Below, in pieces: positions 35,031-42,530 of a DNA stretch of 64,000 bases (position 1 is the first letter of the stretch; the number at the start of each line of letters is the position of its first letter). Location: NCBI RefSeq assembly GCF_016616425.1, contig NZ_CP067101.1:2294001-2358000 (forward strand), read 5' to 3'. The notes beneath the pieces are model-generated. The model was not told the DNA's origin. It saw only the letters and a program-made list of their open reading frames with translations, and did no database searches. Source of the DNA: Bradyrhizobium diazoefficiens. GTDB taxonomy: Bacteria > Pseudomonadota > Alphaproteobacteria > Rhizobiales > Xanthobacteraceae. Position numbers and translations under genes: made by a program.

Positions 35031-36313
35031 TGGCACGACCGGTTTTCATCGTCGACGGCAGCCGGACGCCGTTTCTGAAGGCGCGCTCGGGGCCGGGGCC
35101 GTTCACGCCGGTCGATCTCGCCGTGCAATGCGGACGGCCGCTCCTGGCACGCCAGCCATTTTCACCTGATAGCTTCGATCAGGTCATCCTCGGCTGCGTC
35201 AACGTGATCGCGGACGAGATGAACCCGGCGCGCGTCGCGGCGCTCCGGCTCGGCATGGGCGAGGACATGGTCGCCTTCACCGTGCAGATCAATTGCGGCT
35301 CCGGCATGCAGTCGATCGATAGTGCCTACCGCTATATCCGCGAGGGCCATGCCGACATGATCCTCGCCGGCGGTACCGAGGCGCTGAGCCACGCACCGCT
35401 GGTCTGGCCCAATTCGGGAGTGCGCTGGTTTGCCGGTCTTGCCACCGCCAAGGGCGTGGCGGCGAAGCTGGCTGCGGTCTTCAAGCTGCGCCCGCGTTAT
35501 CTCAAGCCGATCATCGGCCTCGAGCGCGGGCTGACCGATCCCGTCACCGATCTGAACATGGGCCAGACCGCCGAGGTCGTCGGCCATCTCTTCGGCATCA
35601 CCCGCGCACAGTCCGATGCCTATGCCGCCGAGAGCCACCGCCGGCTTGCGCATGCGCAAGGCACGGGCTTTCTGAAGGGCGAGGTCGAGACAGCGTTCTC
35701 CCGCGACGGAAAGTTCTTCGATCATGACGACGGCGTACGTCCGGACTCCACGGCAGAGACGCTGGCAAAACTCCGGCCGGTGTTCGAGCGCCCCTGGGGC
35801 CAGGTCACTGCGGGCAATTCCTCGCAGATCACCGATGGCGCCTCCTGGGTGATCCTGGCCTCCGACGCAGCGGTGGCAAAGCACAGACTGACGCCGAAGG
35901 CGGTCATTGTCGACAGCAACTGGGCGGCGCTCGATCCTGCCATCATGGGGCTCGGTCCGGTGATGTCGGCGACGCCGCTGCTCCAACGCAATGGATTAGC
36001 TCTCAACGACATCGAGACCTGGGAGCTGAACGAGGCCTTTGCCACCCAGGTGCTCGGCTGCCTTGCGGCCTGGAAGGACGACAAGTTCTGCCGCGAGATC
36101 ATCGGTCTGGACGGTGCCGCCGGTGAGATCGACCGTGAAAAGCTCAATGTCGATGGCGGCGCCATCTCGCTCGGCCATCCCGTCGGCACCTCTGGCAACC
36201 GTATCGTGCTGCATCTCGTCAACGCAATGAAGCGGCTCGGCACGCGGCGCGGCGTTGCCACCGAATGCATCGGTGGCGGGCTCGGTGGGGCCATGCTGAT
36301 CGAGGCGGTGTGA
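35030..36313 (+). CDS. Acetyl-CoA C-acyltransferase (thiolase, FadI/FadA type)
   Basis: 427 residues. It performs the last, thiolytic step of beta-oxidation. The acylation Cys89 sits in QINCGSGMQSIDSAY. The other active-site blocks are ELNEAFATQVLGC with the catalytic His equivalent region, GGAISLGHPVGTSGNRIVLH and the final CIGGGLGGAMLIEAV with its Gly-rich loop. In the usual pattern Cys, His and Cys act together, and CIGGG provides the last. It starts on the stop of fadE and ends 2 bases before fadJ, so it forms the beta subunit of a trifunctional-type complex. Confidence 0.95.
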   Translation: MARPVFIVDGSRTPFLKARSGPGPFTPVDLAVQCGRPLLARQPFSPDSFDQVILGCVNVIADEMNPARVAALRLGMGEDMVAFTVQINCGSGMQSIDSAYRYIREGHADMILAGGTEALSHAPLVWPNSGVRWFAGLATAKGVAAKLAAVFKLRPRYLKPIIGLERGLTDPVTDLNMGQTAEVVGHLFGITRAQSDAYAAESHRRLAHAQGTGFLKGEVETAFSRDGKFFDHDDGVRPDSTAETLAKLRPVFERPWGQVTAGNSSQITDGASWVILASDAAVAKHRLTPKAVIVDSNWAALDPAIMGLGPVMSATPLLQRNGLALNDIETWELNEAFATQVLGCLAAWKDDKFCREIIGLDGAAGEIDREKLNVDGGAISLGHPVGTSGNRIVLHLVNAMKRLGTRRGVATECIGGGLGGAMLIEAV

Positions 36314-36315
36314 TC

Positions 36316-38412
36316 ATGGATTCGAAGATCATGACCGCACTCGCTGATCGCGTGCTGACGCTGGGCCCCCAGCCTGCGGCCGATGGTCCGTACAAGCACT
36401 TCAAGCTGACGCGCGACGCCGACGGCGTCGCCTGGCTGCTGTTCGACCGTGCCGAGACAAGCGCCAACACGCTGTCGTTCGAGGTGATGGAGGAGTTCGA
36501 TGCCGTTCTCGCGGCGATCGAGACCGAGCGGCCGGCCGGCCTCGTGATCCGCTCCGCAAAACCGTCCGGTTTCATCGCGGGCGCCGACGTCAACGAATTC
36601 CGTGGCGCGTCCGATCCCGAAATGGTGGAGACGCGTATCCGCGCCGCGCATGCGGTGATCGACCATCTGGAGGTGTTGAAGCTGCCGACGGTCGCGGTCA
36701 TCCATGGCTTCTGCCTCGGCGGCGGGCTCGAGGTCGCGCTGGCCTGCCAGTCGCGCATCGCGATCGAGGGCGCGCGCTTCGGCTTTCCGGAGGTGATGCT
36801 TGGGCTGCATCCCGGCCTCGGCGGCACTGCGCGGTTCACCGCGCTGGTCAACCCTGCCCAGTCGATGGCGTTGATGCTGACCGGCCGCACCATCGATGCG
36901 CGCCGCGCCAGATCGCTCGGCCTCGTTGATACGGTGACGCAGGAGCGCCACGTCCAGGGCGCGGTGAAGGATGCGCTGTTCGGCCGCCTGAAGCGGGCGC
37001 GTCCGGGACTTCTGACGCGCGCCGCTAATTTCGGCGTCGTGCGCGGGCTCCTTGCCAGGCGCATGCGCTCGGAGGCGGCGAAGGCCGCGTCCCGCGAGCA
37101 CTATCCCGCGCCTTACGCACTGATCGACCTATGGGAGACGCATGGCAGCAGCAAGGCGGCAATGCTGAAGGCGGAGCAGGCTTCCTTCGCCAGGCTGATG
37201 GTGACGCCGACCGCCCAAAACCTGATCCGCGTGTTCTTCCTGCGCGAGCAGATGAAGAAGACGGCAGGCACCGGCAGCACGATCAAGCATGTCCACGTCA
37301 TTGGCGCCGGCGCCATGGGCGGCGATATCGCCGCGTGGTGCGCGGGGCAGGGGCTGCGCGTCTCGCTCGCCGACATGAAAGCCGAGCCGATCGCAGGCGC
37401 GGTGCAGCGCGCCGCCGAGCTCTACGGCAAGATCATCCGCAAGCCGACCGAGGTGCGCGACGCGCTCGACCGTCTGATCCCGGATATGGACGGGGAGGGG
37501 GTTCGCAACGCCGATCTCATCATCGAGGCGGTGCCGGAGAAGCTCGAGCTCAAGCAGAAGGTCTATGCCGCTCTCGAGCCGCGGATGAAGCCGGCCGCGA
37601 TCCTTGCCACCAACACGTCGAGCATTCCGCTTCAGGACCTGCGTAACGGCCTGGCGCGGCCGGAGCGGCTGGTCGGTCTGCATTTCTTCAATCCGGTGTC
37701 GCGGCTGCAGTTGGTCGAAGTCGTCAGTCACGATGGCAATGACCCGCAGGTGCTGAAGCACGCACTCGCTTTCGTCGGTGCGATCGACCGTCTGCCGTTG
37801 CCTGTGAAGAGCTCGCCCGGCTTCCTCGTCAACCGCGCGTTGACGCCCTACATGCTGGAGGCGATGGTGATGCTGGACGAGAAGATCGACCCGCGCCTGA
37901 TCGACGCCGCGGCCGAGCAGTTCGGCATGCCGATGGGGCCGATCGAGCTGGCCGATCAGGTCGGGCTCGACATCTGCCTCGACGTCGGCGACATGCTGCG
38001 CACCAAGTTCGGTGATCTCCTGCCGCCAACGCCGGCCTGGCTGCGCGACAAGGTCGCCAAGGGCGAGCTCGGCCGCAAGACCGGCAAGGGATTTTACACC
38101 TGGAAGGACGGCAAGGCGGAGAAGGCTGCGCTCCCCGAGACCGGTCCGCGCGTCACCGACCAGATGATCGACCGTCTGGTGCTGCCGATGTCCAATGTCT
38201 GCGTTGCGGCGCTTCGCGAGGGCATCGTCGACGATGCCGATGCGGTCGACGGTGCCATGATCTTCGGCACGGGCTATGCCCCGTTCCGTGGCGGCCCGCT
38301 GAACTATGCGCGCACGCGCGGCGTGGATAATGTCGTATCGACTCTGCGCGCGCTGGCCGAGCGATTCGGCGGACGCTTCGCGCCGGACGCCGGCTGGGAC
38401 GGTTTCAAGTGA
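36316..38412 (+). CDS. fadJ: Multifunctional fatty-acid oxidation protein (enoyl-CoA hydratase / 3-hydroxyacyl-CoA dehydrogenase)
   Basis: 698 residues, two enzymes in one chain. The hydratase half (about 30-230) has FIAGADVNEFRG, the two catalytic Glu residues in FCLGGGLEVALACQ and GFPEVMLGLHPGLGGTARF. The dehydrogenase half has the NAD motif VHVIGAGAMGGDIAAWCAGQG at about 330. It also has NTSSIPLQDL and HFFNPVSRLQLVEVV with the catalytic His, plus two C-terminal helical domains (SSPGFLVNRALTPYMLEA, GKKTGKGFY-like block). It carries out steps two and three of beta-oxidation and pairs with the thiolase upstream. Confidence 0.95.
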   Translation: MDSKIMTALADRVLTLGPQPAADGPYKHFKLTRDADGVAWLLFDRAETSANTLSFEVMEEFDAVLAAIETERPAGLVIRSAKPSGFIAGADVNEFRGASDPEMVETRIRAAHAVIDHLEVLKLPTVAVIHGFCLGGGLEVALACQSRIAIEGARFGFPEVMLGLHPGLGGTARFTALVNPAQSMALMLTGRTIDARRARSLGLVDTVTQERHVQGAVKDALFGRLKRARPGLLTRAANFGVVRGLLARRMRSEAAKAASREHYPAPYALIDLWETHGSSKAAMLKAEQASFARLMVTPTAQNLIRVFFLREQMKKTAGTGSTIKHVHVIGAGAMGGDIAAWCAGQGLRVSLADMKAEPIAGAVQRAAELYGKIIRKPTEVRDALDRLIPDMDGEGVRNADLIIEAVPEKLELKQKVYAALEPRMKPAAILATNTSSIPLQDLRNGLARPERLVGLHFFNPVSRLQLVEVVSHDGNDPQVLKHALAFVGAIDRLPLPVKSSPGFLVNRALTPYMLEAMVMLDEKIDPRLIDAAAEQFGMPMGPIELADQVGLDICLDVGDMLRTKFGDLLPPTPAWLRDKVAKGELGRKTGKGFYTWKDGKAEKAALPETGPRVTDQMIDRLVLPMSNVCVAALREGIVDDADAVDGAMIFGTGYAPFRGGPLNYARTRGVDNVVSTLRALAERFGGRFAPDAGWDGFK

Positions 38413-38419
38413 GAGCGAC

Positions 38420-38830
38420 ATGAGTGAACAAGCCACGAGCGGGCCGAGCGGGGATCTCTGCATCCGCACGCTGGCGATGCCTGCCGACACCAACGCGAAT
38501 GGCGACATCTTCGGCGGCTGGCTGCTGAGCCAGATGGATGTCGGCGGCGGCGTGTTTGCGTCAAAGGCCGCGAAGTCGCGTACCGTGACGGTCGCGATCG
38601 AGGCGATGAATTTTCGCAAAGCGGTCTATGTCGGCGATCTCGTGTCGGTCTACGCCAATCTCGTCCGTGTGGGCCGCACCTCGCTCACCGTGCATCTGGA
38701 AGCGTGGGCGCTGCGTCGCGGGGAGGAGCATCCGTTTCTCGTCACCGACGGCAACTTCACCTACGTCTCGATCGACGAACACGGTCGCCCGCAAGCGGTT
38801 CGCTCAACCGATACCGCGATCGCGACATAA
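38420..38830 (+). CDS. Acyl-CoA thioesterase (YciA-like hotdog fold)
   Basis: 136 residues. MPADTNANGDIFGGWLLSQMD carries the catalytic Asp of the acyl-CoA thioesterase hotdog family, and FRKAVYVGDLVSVYANLVRVG continues the fold. It starts 7 bases after fadJ, so it is the fourth gene of the beta-oxidation operon. It may release free acids from CoA to protect the CoA pool. ATG at 38420 lies after GAGAG. Confidence 0.93.
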   Translation: MSEQATSGPSGDLCIRTLAMPADTNANGDIFGGWLLSQMDVGGGVFASKAAKSRTVTVAIEAMNFRKAVYVGDLVSVYANLVRVGRTSLTVHLEAWALRRGEEHPFLVTDGNFTYVSIDEHGRPQAVRSTDTAIAT

Positions 38831-38918
38831 TCGCGCGCGACGCTCCGCCTCATCTCACGAACCCGCGGCAAGCACCGCCAAATACGGGGCGAGTGAGTCA
38901 TCCTCGTCGCGGCTTCGC

Positions 38919-38940
38919 CAAGAACCAGTCAAGAACCAGT
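38919..38940 (+). repeat. Tandem 11-bp duplication
   Basis: CAAGAACCAGT occurs twice in a row (38919-38929 and 38930-38940) in the 236-base gap between the thioesterase gene and the 63-aa gene. It is probably a slippage product with no evident role. Confidence 0.6.
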
Positions 38941-39012
38941 CATAAAACGGATGAGGTCCCCGCGTACTCAGTTGCGTGTCGATTCGGGGTGAAAACGGCC
39001 TCAAAATGCCTG

Positions 39013-39037
39013 GGAACCTTTGGGCAGGAGTGTCGTT
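39013..39037 (+). promoter_or_regulatory. EcfG-type general stress promoter
   Basis: GGAAC (39013-39017), 16 bases, CGTT (39034-39037), located 29 bases before the start codon at 39067. It has the same form and spacing as the sites at 6509 and 16552. Confidence 0.8.
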
Positions 39038-39066
39038 ATTTGCCCGCACTGAGGAATCCACGGACC

Positions 39067-39258
39067 ATGCCGGACAGCTACATCATCGAAGTCGACTCGC
39101 AGACCGCAGGTATCGTCGTTCGTTCTTCCGGAGGCTATTGCTTCTTCGCCTCGTCCCACCGCTTCAACCGTCTCGAAGGCCAGCTTTTCCGCAACGCGCG
39201 CGAAGCCGAGCGCGCCGCGCGCAAGCTGATCAACGGTGATGTGAAGGAAGCGGCGTAA
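39067..39258 (+). CDS. Small stress-regulated hypothetical protein (63 aa)
   Basis: MPDSYIIEVDSQTAGIVVRS opens a short beta-rich domain with SGGYCFFASSHRFNRLEGQLF, followed by a helix (REAERAARKLING). It resembles small rhizobial proteins of unknown function. ATG at 39067 is chosen because the promoter lies just upstream; a longer frame upstream would cross it. The EcfG-type promoter makes membership of the general stress response likely. No catalytic motif or signal peptide is visible. Confidence 0.75.
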   Translation: MPDSYIIEVDSQTAGIVVRSSGGYCFFASSHRFNRLEGQLFRNAREAERAARKLINGDVKEAA

Positions 39259-39271
39259 GCGCCTGCTGATC

Positions 39272-39369
39272 ATTCCGGGGCGCGCGCAGCGCGAGCCCGG
39301 AATCCACTGCGCCTCAAATCATGTTGATAAATGGATTCCGGGCGCGCGCCTTTTCGGTGCGCCCCGGAA
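39272..39369. repeat. REP-like palindrome (CCGGGGCGCGC type)
   Basis: ATTCCGGGGCGCGCGC (from 39272) pairs with GGTGCGCCCCGGAA (to 39369), with inner arms GAGCCCGGAATCC and GGATTCCGGGC. It lies between convergent genes. The same repeat type occurs at 62261-62361. Confidence 0.8.
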
Positions 39370-39381
39370 CGACCTCGTTGA

Positions 39382-39834
39382 TCACAGCTTCGTCGCTGAG
39401 CGCGACAGGAGCTTCCACTCGTCGCCCTGCTTCTGCCAGTTCATCAGGATGTGGAGATTGGTCGGCACTTTTTTCCCATCGGCCGCCATCTCCTGTTCCG
39501 CGACCCAGTGGAAGCGCACGATCGCTGCTGGGCCGACGACCTTGATGGTCGGGTCCTTGTACTCGACCGACAGGAACTTCGACTTGCCGTTGGTGGCATT
39601 GGCGATGAAGGTGGTTTTGTCCTCGACCTTGCCGCTGGAGTGGCTGTAGCTGAGATCGTCCCAGCACAGTGCGCCGAGCGCCTTCGGGTCGGCCGCGATC
39701 TGGGCGAGGCGGAAGGCCTCGACCTTCTTCGCCACAGCATCCTCGTCTGCCGAAGCGGCGAGCGCTGGTGTCGTGAGCGCGAGCGCGGAGACGGCGAGAG
39801 TCGAGAGAGCCAGATCGCGTCGGTTGATCGCCAT
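39382..39834 (-). CDS. Secreted NTF2-like / DUF4440 domain protein
   Basis: 150 residues. An N-terminal export signal (INRRDLALSTLAVSALALTT to PALAA) contains an Arg pair, so Tat export is possible. The mature part is one NTF2-like cone (EDAVAKKVEAFRLAQIAADP, DLSYSHSSGKVEDK, HWVAEQEMAADGKKVPTNLH). Calcium/calmodulin-kinase-associated or DUF4440 relatives bind small molecules. AAGGAGG five bases upstream of ATG 39834 is a near-perfect ribosome binding site. It stands alone. Confidence 0.88.
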   Translation of the reverse strand: MAINRRDLALSTLAVSALALTTPALAASADEDAVAKKVEAFRLAQIAADPKALGALCWDDLSYSHSSGKVEDKTTFIANATNGKSKFLSVEYKDPTIKVVGPAAIVRFHWVAEQEMAADGKKVPTNLHILMNWQKQGDEWKLLSRSATKL

Positions 39835-39988
39835 CGTTTCCTCCTTCTTGGTCTTGCGGCGAGTGTTGCAGTTGCGCTCGGCTTTGTCGAGTGTCGCATT
39901 GTCGTCATGCGGATGCGTCATTGCGCGGTCGAGGTCGTATTGATACGTCTCGCGCATCAATGCGCCGCGGATTTTGGAAGATAGGGAA

Positions 39989-40675
39989 ATGATCGAAGCC
40001 AAAACGGAAGCGATGGGCAGAGCTTTGCTGTTCGACATCGACGGCACACTGGCCGACACCGACCCGCTGCACTTGAAGGCCTTCAACCAGGTGCTCGGCC
40101 CTTACGGCCATGCCTTCGATCACGCGCGCTTCTCCAGGGAGCTGCAGGGTTTCGCCAATGTGTCGATCGGTGAGCGATTTTTGCCCGACGAGGCCCCGGA
40201 ACGCCGCGCCTTGATCCTCGATGAGAAGGAGGAAGTCTTCCGTACGCTCGTGGCCGGGCAGATCGAGCCACTGCCGGGCCTGATGGCGCTGCTAGACCGG
40301 GCGAACGCTGCCGGCATTCCCATGGTGGCCGTGACCAACGCGCCGCGTCTCAACGCCGAGCTGCTGCTCTCCGGCCTCGGCATAACGCATCGTTTCGAGG
40401 CGCTCGTGATCGGCGCCGAGCTGCCGCACGGCAAGCCGCATCCGCTGCCCTATCGGGAAGGGCTGCGTTTCGTCGGCGCCAATGCGCAGGCCTCGGTCGC
40501 ATTCGAGGACTCCCGCACCGGCGTACAATCGGCCACGGCTGCCGGCATTCCGACCATCGGCGTCCGGACCAGCCTCAGCCATGCCGATCTGGTTGCAGCC
40601 GGCGCAATCGCCTCCGCCAGCGCCTTCGATGATCCGGAGCTGCTAGCGTTTCTCGCGAGCGCCATGGCGTGGTGA
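39989..40675 (+). CDS. HAD superfamily phosphatase
   Basis: 228 residues. The catalytic motif LLFDIDGTLADTD has the nucleophile Asp16 and acid Asp18. The cap domain follows (about 25-90), then motif II VAVTNAPRLNAELLL, motif III Lys in ELPHGKPHPLPY and motif IV AFEDSRTGVQSATAAG. It resembles phosphoglycolate or sugar phosphatases (CbbY/Gph type). It lies 90 bases upstream of glpR on the same strand, so action on glycerol phosphate or a related triose is possible but unproven. AGGG precedes ATG 39989. Confidence 0.92.
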   Translation: MIEAKTEAMGRALLFDIDGTLADTDPLHLKAFNQVLGPYGHAFDHARFSRELQGFANVSIGERFLPDEAPERRALILDEKEEVFRTLVAGQIEPLPGLMALLDRANAAGIPMVAVTNAPRLNAELLLSGLGITHRFEALVIGAELPHGKPHPLPYREGLRFVGANAQASVAFEDSRTGVQSATAAGIPTIGVRTSLSHADLVAAGAIASASAFDDPELLAFLASAMAW

Positions 40676-40765
40676 GGGGCCCGCAATCGTTAACCGTGAT
40701 CGTCGCACATTGACCGCAGCTGCGAACCGCCGCACCATGCAGCTTTCTGATTTGAGGCCCTTGCC

Positions 40766-41599
40766 GTGACCGGACTGACCCATCGCCAAGCCGAAATCCT
40801 CAACATCGCGCGCGCCTCTGGCCGCGTCATGGTCGAGGAGCTCGCGCGCCGGTTTGAGGTCTCGGCGCAGACCATTCGCAAGGACCTCAACGATCTCTGC
40901 GAGCGGAGATCGCTGACCCGCATCCATGGCGGCGCCATTATCGCCTCCGGCGTCGAAAACCTCGCTTATGAGGCAAGGCGCTTCGTCGCCGCCGACGAGA
41001 AGAAGGCGATCGGGGCTGCGGCTGCCGCGCTGATCCCGAACGGCTGCTCCCTCTTCATCAACATCGGCACCACGACGGAAGAGGTAGCGAGCGCGCTGAC
41101 CTCGCACGAGGATCTCCTCGTCATCACCAACAATCTCAACGTCGCGATGCTGCTCTATCGTCACCCCCGCATCGAGGTCGTGGTCGCCGGCGGCACGGTC
41201 CGGCGCGCCGACGGCGCCGTGGTCGGCTCGACCGCAACGCAGCTGATCGGACAGTTCAAGGTCGACTACGCCATCATCGGCGCGTCCGCGATCGACGAAG
41301 AGGGCGCGCTGCTCGACTTCGACTATCGCGAGGTGCAGGTGGCCCAGGCCATCATCGCCAATGCCCGCAGCGTCATGCTGGTCGCCGATTCCACCAAGCT
41401 TCGCCGCAGCGCGCCGGTGCGCATCGCCCACATCACGCAGATCCAGACGTTCGTCACCGACCAGGAGCTTCCCGAGCGCCTCGCCACGATCTGCCACAGC
41501 AAGGGCATCGAGGTGGTGGCCGCGATGCCGAAGGGCGCGGAGATGGATGATGCTCAGGATGCGGCACCGGAAGCCGCACCGGTTGTGCGGCTGCGCTGA
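40766..41599 (+). CDS. glpR: DeoR family regulator, probable glycerol regulon repressor
   Basis: 277 residues. The N-terminal winged helix has HRQAEILNIARASGRVMVEE, FEVSAQTIRKDLNDLCERRS and the DeoR hallmark LTRIHGGAI. The C-terminal DeoRC sugar-phosphate sensor has INIGTTTEEVASAL, NNLNVAMLL, GGTVRRADGAVVG and FDYREVQVAQA. It starts with GTG at 40766 (GAGG upstream). The gene order resembles the rhizobial glpR-glpD-glpSTPQUV locus, which supports the name. Glycerol-3-phosphate is the expected inducer. A vapBC pair on the opposite strand separates it from glpD. Confidence 0.9.
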   Translation: MTGLTHRQAEILNIARASGRVMVEELARRFEVSAQTIRKDLNDLCERRSLTRIHGGAIIASGVENLAYEARRFVAADEKKAIGAAAAALIPNGCSLFINIGTTTEEVASALTSHEDLLVITNNLNVAMLLYRHPRIEVVVAGGTVRRADGAVVGSTATQLIGQFKVDYAIIGASAIDEEGALLDFDYREVQVAQAIIANARSVMLVADSTKLRRSAPVRIAHITQIQTFVTDQELPERLATICHSKGIEVVAAMPKGAEMDDAQDAAPEAAPVVRLR

Positions 41600-41602
41600 G
41601 AC

Positions 41603-42019
41603 TTATGGACTGCTCCACGGGTTGAGCAATTTTACGCCCGTAGGTTCAAAATCCCCAACGTTGCGTGTAACGACGGTCAAGCCGTGAATAAGCGCGGTGG
41701 CCGCAATGAGGGCGTCGCGTTCGGCTCGCGGATTGGGAACGTGAAGTTGCGCACAACGCTGCGCCACGGCCGTATCGATAGCTAGGATCCGCCCCTCGAA
41801 GCGAGCCAGAATATGATTATCGATCCAGGCGCGCAGGATAGCACCTTGCACCGCGTCTTTGCGTTCGATCAGGCGCGCGCCGAGTTCAATCTCGAGAATC
41901 GAGATGGCTGACATGAAGAAGTTCGCAGCGGGCACAGCATTGGCCCAAGCGAGCACATTGCGATCAGCCTTATCCTGCCGCCTCAGTTCGGAAATGACGT
42001 TGGTATCCAGAAGAAACAT
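41603..42019 (-). CDS. vapC: Type II toxin, VapC/FitB-like PIN-domain ribonuclease
   Basis: 138 residues. PIN-domain acidic residues are present: Asp5 in FLLDTNVISELRR, Glu43 in SAISILEIELGARL, and the later Asp residues in NPRAERDALIAATALIHG and VVTRNVGDFEP. It is an endoribonuclease held in check by the antitoxin. Its ATG overlaps the antitoxin stop by one base (TGATG). Its stop lies only 3 bases from the stop of glpR, to which it is convergent. Confidence 0.95.
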   Translation of the reverse strand: MFLLDTNVISELRRQDKADRNVLAWANAVPAANFFMSAISILEIELGARLIERKDAVQGAILRAWIDNHILARFEGRILAIDTAVAQRCAQLHVPNPRAERDALIAATALIHGLTVVTRNVGDFEPTGVKLLNPWSSP

Positions 42020-42270
42020 CAATCGAGATCGGCCGGCCTGGAGATGCCCCCCGTGATGCGAGGCGGATCGAAATCGAAGTCCGCGTTCGCCTGTGCCAGA
42101 GCTTCGGCAAGGCTCATGTGCCCGCCGCTCAGGCGCAGATAGTCTTGGATGGTCAGCAGGACATGGGCCGGACGGCCGCGATCCGTGATGAAGACGGGTC
42201 CCTGCGCTGCCGCTTTCTTGGCGCCGCTCGTGTCCTGATTGAACTCTCGGCTGGTCAGGGTCGTCACCAC
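42019..42270 (-). CDS. vapB: Antitoxin, Phd/YefM-like (VapB partner)
   Basis: About 83 residues: VTTLTSREFNQDTSGAKKAA, then VFITDRGRPAHVLLTIQDYLRL is the Phd/YefM DNA-binding fold. The C-terminal tail (DFDFDPPRI) wraps the toxin. The start is GTG at 42270 (or 42267), with GAGGA 8-10 bases upstream. A longer frame reaching 42447 would begin upstream of the promoter found at 42307-42335, so it is rejected. It should neutralise VapC and repress its own promoter. Confidence 0.9.
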   Translation of the reverse strand: MVTTLTSREFNQDTSGAKKAAAQGPVFITDRGRPAHVLLTIQDYLRLSGGHMSLAEALAQANADFDFDPPRITGGISRPADLD

Positions 42271-42306
42271 CGTCTGGATCCTCGCGCCATGATGCTGGTG
42301 GCTCAA

Positions 42307-42335
42307 GTTATATGTAGATACATTGCTACATTCAA
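42307..42335 (-). promoter_or_regulatory. vapBC promoter with embedded operator
   Basis: On the minus strand, TTGAAT (-35; 42330-42335), a 17-base spacer and TATAAC (-10; 42307-42312) form a near-consensus housekeeping promoter. Within it the inverted repeat ATGTAG (42312-42317) and CTACAT (42326-42331), with 8 bases between, is a fitting operator for the antitoxin-toxin complex. Confidence 0.8.
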
Positions 42336-42419
42336 GTTCCTCGGCGTATTTTGTTGGGAAGCAAGGCTCAGCCCGTTTGGCGCCGATTTCTAGGTCAAAC
42401 GGGACGCTAAAAACATCCG

Positions 42420-42488
42420 CTTTCGCTTTCTTTCGCCTCTCTTTCATCTTGCTTTCGTTTTCAGGTATGATCTAATCAAAAACGAAAG
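42420..42488 (+). promoter_or_regulatory. Candidate GlpR operator and glp operon promoter
   Basis: CTTTCG is repeated at 42420-42425, 42430-42435 and 42452-42457. The last is part of a perfect inverted repeat CTTTCGTTTT (42452-42461) and AAAACGAAAG (42479-42488) with a 17-base spacer. A -10-like TATGAT (42466-42471) lies inside the spacer, so bound repressor would block polymerase. The -35 (TTCATC, 42443-42448) is weak. The glpD start is 42 bases downstream. Confidence 0.7.
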
Positions 42489-42530
42489 TAGCCGCTTGAC
42501 GGAACGAGCGGTCGCCGGGGGACGCGTCTG

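Noticed and set aside
42271..42447. 59-residue N-terminal extension of the antitoxin
   Set aside because: It starts upstream of the vapBC promoter boxes and has no similarity to Phd antitoxins.
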